Below, piece by piece: positions 10,164-22,816 of a stretch of 64,000 bases of DNA (within the stretch, counting starts at the first letter, position 1; each line of letters opens with the position of its first letter). Origin of the DNA: Isoetes taiwanensis (Eukaryota; Streptophyta; Lycopodiopsida; Isoetales; Isoetaceae); contig JAJEKV010000003.1 of assembly GCA_021234155.1 (NCBI GenBank), positions 32,967,166 through 33,031,165 on the forward strand, read 5' to 3'. The position numbers and the translations under genes are program-made. The notes beneath the pieces are model-generated. The model ran no database searches. It saw only the letters and a program-made list of their open reading frames with translations, and was not told the origin of the DNA.

Positions 10164-13100
10164 CTCCCCTCACCTCAAACGGTATACCTGTGAGGAAGAA
10201 AAAGCAGGAGGAAGCTGCCGTGAGGGCTGAAGCCATCTGCCCAAGTGATCCTCACGGAGTGAGGACTTCCGGCAACCATTATGGTAATCGGGCTTATGAG
10301 ATCCCCGCGATTGAAGCTTGAGGAGTGTTTTGGCCAAGGGCGTGATCTACCATCAAGAAAAGCGAGAGCGCACTTTGCTGCCTCAAGGGTGCTGCGGGCG
10401 TCCTAAGAAATGTACCGATATTCCATGAGGAGACAGTCTCAAGGCCAAAGGCAATCGACACCGCATTCGATTGCAAAGAAAATGTATCCGATTGCATGAG
10501 CTAGCAAAATGCATTTGAGAGCAACAAGTAAAACCCCGCTAAGATGGATGTGGCGGATCGTGAGGTGGAGGCATTCCGGCAAGAAGGTGTCGAGGGACCA
10601 TACATCCGCCGGGCCGCTGCCAACCACGCCCGCCAGCAATGTAGATCCAATTGTGGTGTTGTCCGCAGGGCACCCTTCCCAATGAGCTGGGCAACAAAAC
10701 GGATCCCAACGGATCGGGTCGAGATCCGAGGTGGTGTGTCCAAACTTAAGGCCGACTCCATCTGGGCACATGACCTTGGTCCAAAAAGGAAGGCGCCAAT
10801 CGAGTCAGAAACCCGGGGCGGAGGCACGCCAGGGAAGGAGAAGTGTTTCATGCCTGCGCTAAGCTGTCAGAGCGGTTCCCCGAATTAATCGGGACAAGAT
10901 TCGATCAAGAGCCCCGACACCAACGATCCCAAAGAGAAGCAAGAGAGTCGAGTTGAGGAGGGCTATCCCCATCCGCGGGGACCGTGGCCTTTGCTATCCA
11001 ATGTGTGTAGCTTGTAATCGATTGTAACCGCCAGGTGCTGCATATAAATTTCAGCATAGGGAAGATCCTGATGTCCTAGATACTTCCGATTTGTGCCAGC
11101 CGGCCTGGGCTGCCGAGAGATAAATGATTGGCAAGCTCAGCATGTACTCGATGAAGAGTTTGGGTCTGAGCAGATCCGCAAGATATGGATTGTTATCCCT
11201 ACACCCATTGCATGGGGGTCACTCCCCCGAAATGGCGTGGCCCATTTCCAAAGTGTGTTCCCTGCGGTATCACCCAGAGAAACTTCATGAAATATGTGTT
11301 TTCATGGCCGGAACCTCACCAAGGATGTCTGATCGCATGCTAAAGGAGATCAAAGACGGCTGCGCACGCACAACCCTTTGTCTTCAAATGGAGAGTTCGC
11401 CAACCAAGAAAATTGCATCGTCAGTGGAATATCCACGTGGCCATCTACCGCATGCCACTGGAAGGAAGAGGTGGCGGCCGAGCAACCACACACCTGATAG
11501 CGTGAGGAACTGGAAGTCAACAGCATTCTGGAAGAATGGCGTATGGGCGCTTTAAGTTTTGCTCGAGCCTCACGAGATCAATAGCTTGGTCATACCGTTG
11601 TTCGAGATCACTGGATCCCAAGAACCTTTCGGAAAGGAAGAAGCGGACCGGGTCATGGACCCGCTTCTCGAGAAGTGTTGACCTGGGAGGAAGATTTCCG
11701 GTGTATTGAGATTTAAGCACGCAATCTCCAAGGTCATCCAAGATCTTCGCCTGCACTCTCTCAGAAGCTGATCTGAAGAGAGGTGAGCCGAGAGGTTCTG
11801 GTGGTAGAAAGTCGAGTCAAGGAGGCGACTTGAGCGCCCCAAGCTGAAAGATTTTGAACTTGAGTGCTGAAATTTTCACACAGCCGAGTACAAGGCATTG
11901 AGTTTAGCAATATCTCAAGGCCCTGGTACTCGCTGTGGGAGAGCGGTTTTGGACTTGTTGCAGCTCCAAGTAACAAAGTCCGACCTCGACCGGAGTTGAG
12001 CCTGTTGATCTCGCGAGCTGGCTGACTTGAGCTTGTGTACTTTTTTGAGATCCTGCATGAGCCCTGTAAGAGAGCTTCATGTTTGTCTGAAGTTTGCCTC
12101 CAAAGCCGGGGTAACCTGGGCAGTTGCGTGCCTTGAAGGTCCCGGGTAGCCCGTGATCGTAGGCCTCAAAGTGCCTCGGCTGAACCCCGCTCATAAGAGC
12201 GCCTTTGGGATTCTTGGTAACTTGAGAGCAAGCAGCCTTGAGCATCTCGCCGACATCGATACAACAACCGGACGAGGGTGTTGTGGTGGTGGAGCTTGAT
12301 GTTGCTCTGGTTTGGGATGTTTGGGGAAAATGGTGTGAAGTGGATGGTGTAGCGGAGGAGGAGACAAGACATGGGTGTGGACTGTGGACATGACCAAAGG
12401 GAAGACTCAAGTGAAGTGCCAACTTGGTGAGTGATTGAAGGAGCGTCGAGTGGGAATTATGAGAATTTGGTGGTGTGGGAGGGAAGTAATGACGGATGAG
12501 GCTTGAAAGTGGCTCTCTCACAAACTTAAATGGAAGTGGTACTGGCGGTCCATTTCTTGGAGAAGACGATAGAACATCATTTGGGGCCAATCTATGTGGT
12601 GTTTGGAGGTGTAGCAAGGAGGACCAGTTATAGAAAGGTTTATTGATATGGGTGTTCTGATAGAATACCCAAGGAATTTTCGCCACGTAAATTTAACAAA
12701 GGTTTCGTGGAGGCTTGTCGATATTGGTCGATCGATGGACATTGGCATAATAAAGGTGTGCATCAAACTCCTGACATCGGCGATCCCGTGATAGCGTACT
12801 CCGGCGATACACAAGGGTGTGCAAGTGGAACAAGTGAAAATACCTCAGAAACCAAATGTTGAGTCAACGAAAATAGTGGTGCCATCGACCACGCTGGTGT
12901 AACCTGCGGCTGTTAACGATATTGGATGGCGAGAACCGCCTTAACTGGGTCGATTTGGAGCCGAAGTTCCATTTGAGAGAATTAAAGCTGGTGTCGCTCA
13001 AATACTTCTTTATTTGCAGGTCAACAAGGGCTTCACGGAAGTATGCCAAGAAGGACATGATGCAAAAGGGCCGGATCCTTGGGAGTGAGTTTGAAGTGTA

Positions 13101-14369
13101 GAAAATCTTGGGGCGCCTATGGGAATGATGTGCGAACGAAGAGAGGGATGCCAAAGGGCGGAAGACGAAAGTCGAAAGCACGGAGGACAAAGGCGCAGAG
13201 GAACGAAAAGGTTTGTTTTAGGGCGCATAACCAGAGGCCGCTTAAGAGGCGAAGAGTGCGAAACCGAACCGCTTTGATGGTGCTGTGTGTCAAAGATGCA
13301 AGAAGGGTATTGAGAGGCAAAATTTGGCTAAGTCCTAAAAAACGTAAGGGAGAAGCAATGAACGGTGAGGATGAGACGTGAAAGAAAGATCGGATGATGA
13401 TGGCAAAGGACACTCATTAATGTTCGACGGTGAAAAGAAGGAATGGCATTCAATGTCAAGTGGTAACTCAAGTGGGATATCATTAAAAGGAATGTCAAGG
13501 TACCATGGTTAGATATGCGCGGAGAAAAGATTCTCATTTTAGAAATGTAATTTTGCATTGGTGAAACACGTTGGCGATTTGTGGGTGATTGGTCCATATC
13601 GCCGACAAGGAGTGCCTCAAGGTATAAGACAAACCGAGAGGAACGAAGGCATCCGATGGCGCCGCATGGCTGCCGCCGGCTTGAACGAAGATCGAGACGA
13701 TGCCCACTAACCGCCGAGTGGATCACTTGCAAGATGAATTGTCTCGATCTTCGCGCCGCCACAACCGGGTGTGGCATTCGAATGGACGGGCTGGTGTGCC
13801 GGGATGGCTGAACATCCCGACCCGAGGACCACCCGATGGAGGTGTTCTCGCGACCTTCGCTGGGATCCCGAGTGTAACCTTTACCATCTCACAAGATACT
13901 CTCTCGTCCAACCCGAGTAGGGTTTTGCCTTTAGGACTTAGTAGGATAGGGCTCCTCGAGTCTGCTACATAGGGCGCTGCCCATGAAATAGCTGGCTGCG
14001 CCCACATTTGTAAAAATTCCACTATAATATAATATACCGCCTAGTCACTGTGGTGTTTGTCATTGAACTGCTCGCGGTGTTGATGTTCACTTTCTCAGGT
14101 GATGAAAATGCTTTGAGACGAAACCATTAACCAATGTAGGTACGTGGAGTGCCATCTAACTCAAATTTAGTTGGAAAACGCTTGGTCTAAATCCACTGAA
14201 CAATTTGATAAGGGCCAAGCCAACGAAACTTGAAAGTTTACTCCGGAAAATTTTTGTAATTGAATCATAAAGAAGAACCAAATCTCCTCTTTGAATGTTT
14301 TGTTCCTCCTCAAACGCTTGTCATGTAAAGATTTTGCAACTGCTGGTCCATGAAGAACACGAATATAAG
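10164..14369 (-). mobile_element. Element A: 3' part of a Ty3/gypsy element, cut off by B
   Basis: About 4.2 kb runs collinear with 17,094-21,272 of copy C, which lies between integrase and the 3' LTR there. Shared landmarks include GATAAATGATTGGCAAGC near 11,118 and the stretch before 14,369 ending GAACACGAATATAAG. In copy C that stretch continues toward integrase; here it stops and the LTR of B begins at 14,370. So A has lost its whole gag-pol half in this window. Differences between A and C are unusually rich in short indels. Open frames are short and broken. Confidence 0.75.
11904..12814 (-). pseudogene. Post-integrase ORF of element A, broken
   Basis: Two overlapping minus frames together match the extra ORF of copy C at 18,571-19,702. 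Shared pieces are NTHINKPFYN, the HYFPPTPPNSH stretch, and a later STQAQVSQLA, which is the start of a coiled coil. The element's protein here would be a Pro/Ser/Thr-rich linker between a globular N-terminal part and a helical C-terminal part. A frameshift near 12,600 separates HIDWPQM-type sequence from the rest. The function is unknown. The N-terminal part faintly recalls plant transposon-encoded domains, but I would not name one. Confidence 0.4.
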
Positions 14370-14945
14370 TGTTTGGGGTCCGGGGGTCTGAACTCCCCTC
14401 GAAGATGCTCTCCTCGTGAGGACCCGTGATCTAACAGAGAGTCCGGGGACTATGTCACGCGATTTGGTCGAAGAGAAGAAAAGAAGAGAATGTAACAATT
14501 GAAAGAAAGATGATAAGCTTCCTTGATATCACCGATGAAAATACATGAGCTCTCGCAATAGAGAGAAAATCGAAAGAGTATAAAGACCAAAACTCATCTA
14601 AAAACTTCTATGAGCTAACTCTTACTCATATATATAGTACAATGGGCTCTGGGGCCTGGCGGCACTGACCGATCTTGCCGACTCCCTCGAAGGGAGGCCC
14701 GACGGTGGTGAATGTTGGCGGTGCCCTGAAGTGCCTAGAATCATCGGCCGACATGCAAGTGACGGGCCGTCACTTGTCCGGAAGCAAGGCCTTGTTGACC
14801 GCCAAAGGCTTTAATCGCGGGCTCGCTTTAGTCTTCGGGTGATGCTTGGATGTCTGACCCAGTGGGTTGACCGAGGATCTTTTGAGCTGACCTGGTCTCG
14901 GACAGAGTGGTGCTGAATAGTCCTCATCAGAGTGCAAGATTAATA
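14370..14945 (-). repeat. 3' LTR of element B (576 bp)
   Basis: It begins TGTTTGGGGTCCGGG exactly where element A stops and ends GATTAATA, one base off the family end TTAACA. The polypurine tract follows on the plus side (minus strand GGTGGGGGG before the LTR), so this is again a 3' LTR of a minus-strand copy. The TATATATGAGTAAG promoter-like run is kept near 14,627. Confidence 0.8.
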
Positions 14946-16496
14946 CCCCCCACCAAACGGTATACTCGAGTGAAGCAGTGAGGAAGCTGCCGAGGGCGTG
15001 GTGCCATCACTGAAAGTGATCCTCACGGGAGTGAGGACGGGCCCCTGGCCATGGTACCGGGCTGATGAGATCTCGGCGTGATTGAAGAGCTTGAGGGTGT
15101 CTTGGGCCAAGGGCGGTGATCAGTATCAATAAGAAAACGAGAGCCGCACTATGTCTTCAAGGTATGCCCAAGAAATGTGTAATCGAGACTCCATGAGAGA
15201 GACAGTCTGAAGGCCAAAAGCACCCATCGTGGGCATTTGGATTGGTAAAGTGAAAAATGGACGATTTAAGGAGTCGAGCAAAATGCATTTGAGGGCAGCG
15301 CAAAAACCGGGCTAGCATGGACAGAAGGATCAGTGAGGTGGAGGCGCTCGCAAGAAGGTGTTGGCACCATGAAGCGCATCCGCTGGCTGTTGCCAACCAC
15401 GCCATTAGCAATGTAGATCCAATTTGTGGTGTTGTCCGCAGTAGCACCTTCTTCCCAATGTGTGATCGGGCTAACAAAACGTGATCCCACCGGAGATCCC
15501 GCCTTCTCGAGATCCGGGAGGTGGTGTCCAGCCCGCAGCATGACCATCCATGACTTTGGTCCAAAAAGGAAGGCGCCTAATCGTGGGTCAGAACCCGGGG
15601 CGTGTGGAGGTACACCTGTGGAAGCATACAGGAGAAGGAACCATGCCCGTGGGCGGTTGCCGAAAGCAGCCTCCCTGAATTGATCGACAAGATCTGATCA
15701 AGTGCTCGATACCCGGGGCCGATCCCAAAGAGAAGCAGAGTCAGAGCGACAGGAGGGCTATCCTATCCCTGGGACTGCCTTGCCATCCAATGTAGCTCAG
15801 AATCGATTGCAACCAGCGAGGTGCTGCATATATAGACTTGCATAGGAAGACCCCTGGATGTCCCAGGATACTTCCTCGACGAGCTGTGGGGCCGGGCCTC
15901 CGCCACGCCGCAGAGATAAATGATTGGCAAGCCCGCATACCCTCGAAGGAAGTTTAATCGAAAGCAGATCCGTAAGATATGGATTGTTATCCTCACACCC
16001 ATTGGCGCAGTTGGGTCACCCTCGAACAGCCGGGCGTGGGCCCATTGCCAAAATTTTCCGTGGTATCACCCATAGAAATCATGAAAATATAAGCCATGGG
16101 CCGAATCCACGCCGGAAAGTGAGAAAGTTCGATCGCACAAGCATGAGATCAAAGACAAATAAGGGCACAACACAAATTTTGTCTTCAATGGAGAGTTCCA
16201 CAACCGAGAAAAAATCAAGACTGCCAAAGGATATCATTGTGGCCACTGCAATGCTGCGTCACTTTGAAAGGAAGAGGTGGCCGAGCAACCACATAACTGC
16301 GATAGCGTGGAGGGAGTCGAAGTCCAATCGGGCATTCCTCGTGAAGAATTGAAGTCCTGGCCAAGTTTGGTTTGAGCCTCATCGCCAGACTAACAGCTTG
16401 TCACCGTTGTTCGAGATCACTTGATCCTATTTTCCTTTTCAAGTAGGGAGGGCGTGCGTGGATCGTCACGACCCGCCTCTGGAGAAGGATTGACCC
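14946..16496 (-). mobile_element. Element B: truncated internal part
   Basis: About 1.55 kb is collinear with 17,094-18,595 of copy C. Similarity stops after GAAGGATTGACC at about 16,496, and the LTR of C begins within the next 30 bases. B is therefore a short 3' remnant: LTR, polypurine tract and the first part of the post-integrase region only. The open minus frames (15,157-15,564 and others) are broken versions of the same region. Confidence 0.7.
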
Positions 16497-16519
16497 GAGT
16501 AGATCACTGCAGAATCCAA

Positions 16520-17093
16520 AGGTCAGGGGTCCTGGGTTCTAGAACCTCGAAGACAAACTGCGGAGGACCCAGATCTAACAGAGAGTCCGGGACCATGTCA
16601 CGCCCGGATTTGGCCGGGAAGAGAAGAAAAAAGAAGAGAATGTAATAAATTGAGTTAAAAGATGATGTAAGCTTCCTTTAGATATCAATGATGAAATACA
16701 TGAGCTCGTGAAATAGAGAAAACCAGCGAGACAAGACTCAAAACTCATCTAAAAACTTATGAGCTAACTCCCCCACTCATATATAGCACAACGCCTTGGG
16801 CCCAATATAGACACCGATCATCTCTTGCCGACTGAAGGAGGCCTGACGAGGTGAATGTTACGCGCTCTTGAAGTGCCTAGAATCACGCCGACGACGACAT
16901 GCAAGTGGACGGCCGTCATTACTTGTCTGAAAGGGCGCCTTGTTGACCGCCAAAGGCTTTGATCAAGGTGGGCCTTGCTTAGTCTTCCGTGGAGGCTTGG
17001 ATGTCCTGACCCGTGGGTTGACTCAGGATCTTTGAGCTTGACCTGGTCTCGACGAGTGCATGAATAGTCCCCACCAGGAGGCACAGACTAACA
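16520..17093 (-). repeat. 3' LTR of element C
   Basis: It matches the other three LTRs from about GGGGTCCTGGGTTC (16,525) to GACTAACA (17,093). The first bases are changed, so the TG end is not clear. GGTGGGGGAG lies directly beyond it on the minus strand and is the best-preserved polypurine tract of the three. The family TATA run is shortened here to ACTCATATATAGCAC. With 26,880-27,452 it would bound a full-length element of about 10.9 kb. Confidence 0.8.
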
Positions 17094-17302
17094 CTCCCCC
17101 ACCAAACGACACTCGTGAGGAAGAAAAGGAGGAAGCGCTTTGAGGGCGGAAGCCATCAGCCCAAAGTGATCCTCACGGAGTGAGGACGGGCCCCATTATG
17201 GTACCGCTGATGAGATCTTGGCGTGATTGAAGAGCTTGAGGTGTGTCTTGGCCAAGGGGGCAGGATCAGCATCAATAAGAAAACGAGAGCGCACTCATGT
17301 CT

Positions 17303-18253
17303 TCAAGTGCAGCTGCGGGCCCCAAGAAATGTACCGACACTCCATGAGGAGACAGTCAAGGCCAAAAGCACCGACACCGGCATTTGGATTGCAAAGGAAA
17401 ATGGGACGCCGCTGACGAAGGAGCCGAGCAAAATGCATTTGAGGGCAGCGCAAAAACCCGCTTGAAGATGGATGTAGGACGTGTGAGGTGGAGGCGCTCG
17501 CAAGAAGGTGTTGAGACCATGAAGCGATCCGCGGCCGCTGCCAACCACGCCATTAGCAATGTAGATCCAATTTGTGGTGTTGTCCAGAGTAGCACCTTCT
17601 TCCCAATGTGATCGGGCGAACAAAACGTGATCCCACCGAGATCCGCCGAGATCCGAGGTGGTGTCCACCGCATGACCATCCATGACCTTGGTCCAAAAAG
17701 GAAGGCGCCAATCAGAAGTCGAACCTGGGGCGTGAGGTACACCCAGGGAAGCATAGGGAGAAGGAACCATGCCCGTATGCACACCGAAAGCAGTCTCCTC
17801 GAATTGATCGACAAGATCCGGATCATGCCCGACACCAAATCCGATCCCAAAGAGAAGCAGAGAGTCGAGTTGACAGAGGGCTATCCCATCCCGGGGGGAC
17901 CGCCTTGCTATCCAAAAGAGCCTCAGAATCGATTGTAACCAGCGAGGTGCTGATATAGATTGTGCATAGGGAAGATCTTCGGGATGTCCTAGATACTTCC
18001 TTATTTGTTGCAGCTGCCCCGCTTGCCGTAGAGATAAATGATTGGCAAGCTCGCATGTACCGATGAAAAGTTTTGGTCCGAGCAGATCCGCAAGATATGG
18101 ATTGTTATCCCGGCACCCATTGCGCAGCGGGGTCACCCCGAACACCGGGCGGGGCCCATTGCCAAAATTTTCCCGTATCACCCAGATAGAAATCATGAAA
18201 ATATAAGCCATGGGCTGAACCACGCCTGGAAAGTGAGAAAGTCCGGATCGCAC
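17303..18253 (-). other. Longest open frame in the post-integrase region (316 codons)
   Basis: The frame is open across the LTR-proximal part of element C. I do not recognise it. Copies A and B have stops in this frame. They share with C, in a different frame, pieces such as TTPQIGSTLLMAWLA (near 15,400 and 17,600). Which frame, if any, was translated is unresolved. The sequence lies next to the polypurine tract, so it may be untranslated 3' region. Confidence 0.2.
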
Positions 18254-18570
18254 AAAGGTATGAGATCAAAGACAACAAGGGCACAACACAACCCTTTGTC
18301 TTCAATGGAGAGTTCGCCAACCGAAAAAATCAGCACCGCCAAAGGGATATCCACAGGCCATCACCGCGCCACTTTGAAAGGAAGAGGTGGCGCCGAGCAA
18401 ACCACATAATCATGATAGCAGGAGGGAGCCGGAAGTCCACCGGCATTCTCGTGAAGAATTGAAGTCCGGGCCAAGTTTGGTTTGAGCCTCATCGCCAGAT
18501 CGAATAGCTTGTCGCACCGTTGTTCGAGATCACGGATCCTATTTTCCTTTTCAAGTAGGAGGCGGATCGG

Positions 18571-19052
18571 TCACGGACCCGCTTCGAGAAGGATTGACCG
18601 GGAGGAAGATTTCCTTGTATTGAGACGGCACCTGCAATTCCGCCGGCCATCGAGTATTTTCTGCTTCGCGCACTCTCGTAAGCTGATCTTGAAGAGAGGT
18701 GATCCGAGAGGTCTGTGGTAGAAAGCTGAGCCAAGGAGGCAACTTGAGCATCTCGGCTGAAAGATTTTGAACTTGAGTGCGGAAGTTTTCACACAGCCCG
18801 AGTACAAGGCATTGAGTTTAGCAATATCTTCATCCTTGGTACTGTGGAGAGCAGCTTTTGGACTTGTTGTGCTCCAACAGAGTCTGAATTTTGACTGAGC
18901 CGAGCCTCGCTGATCCGCGAGTTGGCTGACTTGAGCTTGTGTACTCTTGAGATCCGCATGAGCCTGTAAGAGAGCTTCATGCTTGTCTTGAAGTTTGGCC
19001 TCCAAAGTTGCAACTTGGGCAGTTGCAGCTTGAAGGTCTTGGTGTACCGCAT
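18571..19052 (-). pseudogene. Coiled-coil part of the post-integrase ORF of C
   Basis: The minus frames read a helical, Gln/Ala/Leu-rich protein with KSTQAQVSQLADQRGSAQSK and a later KDEDIAKLNALYS, spaced like a coiled coil. The same piece occurs in element A near 11,990-12,060. It follows the segment at 19,190-19,702 with a frame change between them. A structural or oligomerising tail of an element-encoded protein is plausible, but the function is unknown. Confidence 0.45.
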
Positions 19053-19189
19053 CGAGGGCCTCTAGTGCTCAAGTGAACCCCGCCATAAGAGCGCCTTTGG
19101 GATTCCTCAGAACTTAAGTGCAAAGCAGCTTGAGCATCCCGCCGATACTGATACAACAACCGACGAGGGTGTTGTGGTGGTGGAATTGG

Positions 19190-19702
19190 TCAAGGCCCGG
19201 TGTGGAGGTTTGGGAAAAATGGTGAAGTGGATGGTGTAGCGGAGGAAGAGACAAAGGACATGAGTGTGACCGTGGTCATGACCAGGGGAAGATGGGCGTG
19301 ATGTGCCAACTTGGTGATTGACTGGAAGGAGCGCTGAGTGGAAGTATGAGAATTTGGTGGTGTGGGAGGGAAGTAATGACGGATGAGGGCTTGAAAGTGC
19401 CCTCCCACAGAAACTTCAGAAATGGAAGTGGTACCCCGAAGGCGGTCCATTTCTTGGAGAAGACGATAGAACATCATTTGGGGCCAATCTATGTGGTGCT
19501 TGGAGTGTGTAGCAGTAAGGACCAGGTTATAGAAAGGCTTATTGATATGGGTGTTCTTGATAGAATACCCAAGGAATTTGCGCCACAAAAATTTTACAAA
19601 GGTCTCATGAGGCTTGTCGATATTGGTCAGACGATGGACATTGGCGTGATAAGCAGTGTGCACCAAACTCGTGGACATCAATATCCTCAGATAGCGTACC
19701 AT
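19190..19702 (-). pseudogene. N-terminal part of the post-integrase ORF of C
   Basis: A 170-codon minus frame contains HETFVKFLWRKFLGYS, NTHINKPFYN and HIDWPQMMFYRLLQEMDR, then a Ser/Thr/Pro-rich stretch. Element A keeps the same protein around 12,500-12,814, which supports translation in this frame at some time. The overlapping plus-strand frame at 19,346-19,756 is not kept in A. I cannot name the domain with confidence; the DWPQMMFYRL part looks like plant transposon-encoded proteins of unknown role. Start and stop are not trustworthy because of frame breaks. Confidence 0.4.
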
Positions 19703-19759
19703 GATACAAAGGAGTGTGCAAGGGAATATGAAATACCCTCAGAAATCAAGTGTTGAGTC

Positions 19760-21340
19760 AATGAAATAGTGGTGCCATCGACCACAAGGGGTGTACCCTT
19801 GCGGGGTCAAGTTAACAATATTGGCGGCGAACCGCCGAAATCAAGGTGATTTGGAGCCGGAAGTTCCATTTGAGAAAATTCAGAAGCTGGTGTCGCTTCA
19901 AATGACGCCTTTATTGGGGCCAACAAGGGCTTCACGGAAAGTGGGCGCCAAGAAGGATACAGATGCAAAAAGGGCCGGATCCTTGGGAGCAAAGAGTTTG
20001 AAGTGTAGAAAATCTTGGGGCAGCCATGAGAATGATTTGCGTAAGAGAGATGCCAAAGGCGGAAGACGAAAGTCGAAAGCACGAGGATGAAGGCGCAGAG
20101 GAACGAAAAGGTTTGTTTTAGGGCGACAACCGGAGGTGAAGAGGTATGAAGAGTGCGAAACAGAACCGCTGATGATGCCAGTGTCAAAAGATGCTAAGAA
20201 GGGGATTGAGAGGCAAAAATTTGGCTAAGTCCCCAAAAACGTAAGGGAGAAGCAATGAACGGTGAGGATGAGACGAAAGAAAGATCGGATGTGACAGATG
20301 GCAAAGGACACCCATTAATGTTCGACGGGCGGGAAAGAAGGAATGGCATTCAATGCCGGGTAACTCGGCGGGATATCATTAAAAGGAATGTGTCAAGGTA
20401 CCATTGCTAGATATGCGCGGAGAACAGATTCTCCTTTTAGAAACAGCCTTGCATTGCAAACCACGCTACGCGATTTGTGTGATTGGTCCACGCCGACAAG
20501 GAGGTCCTCGCTGGCTATATAAGACGAACCGAGAGAAACGAAGGCATCCGATGGCGCCAAGATGGCTGCCGCCGGTTTGAACGAAGATTGCACCATGCCG
20601 ACGAACCGCCGAGTGGATCACTTGTAAGATGAATTGTCTCGATCTCGCGCCGCCACAACCGCGGGCATTCGTGATGGACGGCCGGGTGTGCCGGGATGGC
20701 TGAACATCCCGACCAAGACCAACGGGATGGAGGTGGTTCTGCACCTTCGCTGATCCGGAGCAGAACCTCTACCATCTCCTCCGTGATCACCTCCGCCCCG
20801 AACCCGAGTAGAGGGTTTTTCCTCTTAGGACTTAGTAGATAGGGCTCGAGCCTGCTTTTTGTATATAGGGCAAAGGCCCCCATAGCGAAATAGCCGGGTC
20901 GCGCCCACATTTTGTAAAAAAATTCCACTATAATATAATCTACCGCCTTTCTAGTCACTGTGGTGTTTGATTCTTGAACTGCCTCGTGTTGGGATGTTCA
21001 CTTTCTGTGTGATGAAATGCTTTGAGACGAAAAACCATTAACTAATGTAGGTAATGGAGTGCCATCTAATTCAAATGAGTTGGAAAACACTTGGTCTAAC
21101 CACTTGAACAATTTGATAAGGGCCAAGCCAACGAAACTTGAGTTTACCCGGAAAATTTTTGTACCTGGAATCATAAAGAAGAACCAAATCTCCTTGTTTG
21201 AATGTTTTTGTCTTCAAACGCTTGTCATGTAAAGATTTTTGCAAATCATGTTGTCCATGAAGAACACGAATATAAGCATCCCGCGTTCATCCAACTGTTC
21301 TAATTGATAGACCCGCTTTTGAGAGCAAATGGTGGATTAT
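19760..21340 (-). other. Post-integrase region of C, unassigned
   Basis: Several overlapping open frames occur (19,807-20,187 and 20,515-20,958 on the minus strand), none recognised. The matching stretch of element A is 12,850-14,360. The first 100 bases or so next to integrase are the best conserved part between A and C. Confidence 0.35.
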
Positions 21341-21349
21341 GAGCAAGAG

Positions 21350-21961
21350 CTAGTTGAAACCGAGTGTTGGAAGAATGAATTCAAAGGGCATGAGAGCTTC
21401 CTCGACCATAAACCAATTTAAAAGGAGGTGACCTGTAGCAATCTTGAAACAAGTATTGTAGGCCCAAAGAACTGTAGGGAAGTTTTGTCCGCTAACTGCA
21501 GGAAGCGCCACAAATTTTCTTGAGAATGGTGACCGTAGTTTTGTTGGTGCTTTCGCCAACCCATTGCCTTGAGGATAGTAAGGTGTGCTCTTGTGATGAT
21601 GTATCAAGAGATAATCCGTCAGCTCTTTGATAGTATGATTGATGAAATGAACACCACGATCACTGACCAGCTCCGTGGGGCAGCCGAATCGCGTGATGAT
21701 TTGTTGATAGAGGACTCGGCCGTGCTTGCAAAGCAGTTGTTGTCCGAAGTGCACAAGCTTCCGCCCATTTGGTGGCGAGTCAAGAGAACCAGAATGTATC
21801 GCACGAGTGTGCCGCGCCGGAGGGTCTATAGGTCCCACAAAGTCCATTCCCCATTTGCTGAAGGGAAGTGGCGTGGCGACCGGCGTCAAGGGAAGAGCGT
21901 CACGGGCCGTGGGGCGTCCCACCCGCTGGCAAGCGTCACACGCGCGGGCGTATGTGAGCAT
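21350..21961 (-). pseudogene. Ty3/gypsy integrase of element C, catalytic Glu lost
   Basis: The 203-codon minus frame starts within the zinc-binding end (CDACQRVGRPT) and enters the DDE core. Asp40 in FSKWGMDFVGPI is the first catalytic residue. Asp101 in VSDRGVHF is the second. The third should lie 35 residues later, where families read NGQAE or NGQVE; here it is NGLAK, so Lys137 replaces the Glu. The spacing is exact, so the alignment is secure. The rest (VLWAYNTCFKIATG) matches the C-terminal side of the core. The zinc-finger His residues lie upstream in broken sequence. This enzyme could not have been active as it stands. Confidence 0.85.
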
Positions 21962-22324
21962 CTTTGAAGAGCGTAAAAATAATACCCGGCAAGAAGAAGA
22001 ATTTTATGCGGCCGTGGTGTCACCATGAAAATGACCACCACCGAGCCCTTGATGAGCTTCTCAACAATGTCCGAACTTCATGAGGTAGAACACAGCGTCA
22101 AGGATGGTGTCCTTACCTTTTTTGTAGAGATGTCCGCAACCATGGTGTAGTCACGACCTCCTGAGAAATTGATGGCGACGGGATTGTCGCCAAGGTGAGA
22201 GAGCGCCTCATCTTCCGTGGAAGAGCACCGTGAGGAGGTACCGCTGAAAAATCATGGAACCAATGTGGTGTTGCCGTGACTAAAAAAAGTTGAGCATCGT
22301 GGAAGGCGCCCCGAGACCCCGCCG

Positions 22325-22780
22325 CTATGGATCATCCGTGTGGATGCGTGAAAGATAATCCGAATAACATGAGATTTGCCACCCTTTATGAACGATTTCA
22401 AAAGGAGCAAATTCTTGAGAAGAAGGACCCAACGAGCAATGCGCCCGTGGGCGTGATTTGTTGATCAAATAGAGAAGTGCTTGGTGGTCCACAAAGAACT
22501 TGATTTGACTGCCCAAAAGGTAATGACGGAAGCGCTGGACACGTAAAATGAGACCCAAAGCTTCACGCCCGTGGCGTAATAGTTGCGCCAAAGCAGAATT
22601 GAGTTTTCTACCGGGTATAGCGATTTGGTTTATCAGCAGCGCATCATATTCTTGAGAAAGAACAGCCCAATAGCAAACGCCGAGACATCGACATGAACGT
22701 GAAAGGGCTTGTCCCATTGAGGAGGAACAAGAACCGTGCCTCGAGTAAGCAAAAGCTTCACCTGTTGAAAGCAGCCGCAC
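22325..22780 (-). pseudogene. RNase H domain of element C
   Basis: The 151-codon minus frame contains KFFVDHQALLYLINKSRP, the typical Ty3/gypsy RNase H stretch with its Asp-His, and ends with DYLSRIHTDDP, the usual end of the domain before integrase. Upstream residues include LRHGREALGLILRVQRFRHY, matching the block around a conserved Glu. It is followed on the minus strand by about 360 bases of broken sequence before integrase. Confidence 0.8.
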
Positions 22781-22816
22781 TGGAATTCCAAGCCTGTGGA
22801 TTCGCCACCCGTGAGT

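Noticed and set aside
10501-10888. Overlapping open frames on both strands next to the LTR of element A
   Set aside because: They shift relative to copies B and C, and no motif is present; they are treated as untranslated 3' region.
19346-19756. 136-codon plus-strand frame in element C
   Set aside because: The opposite-strand frame is kept in element A and agrees with the direction of the element; this frame is broken in A.
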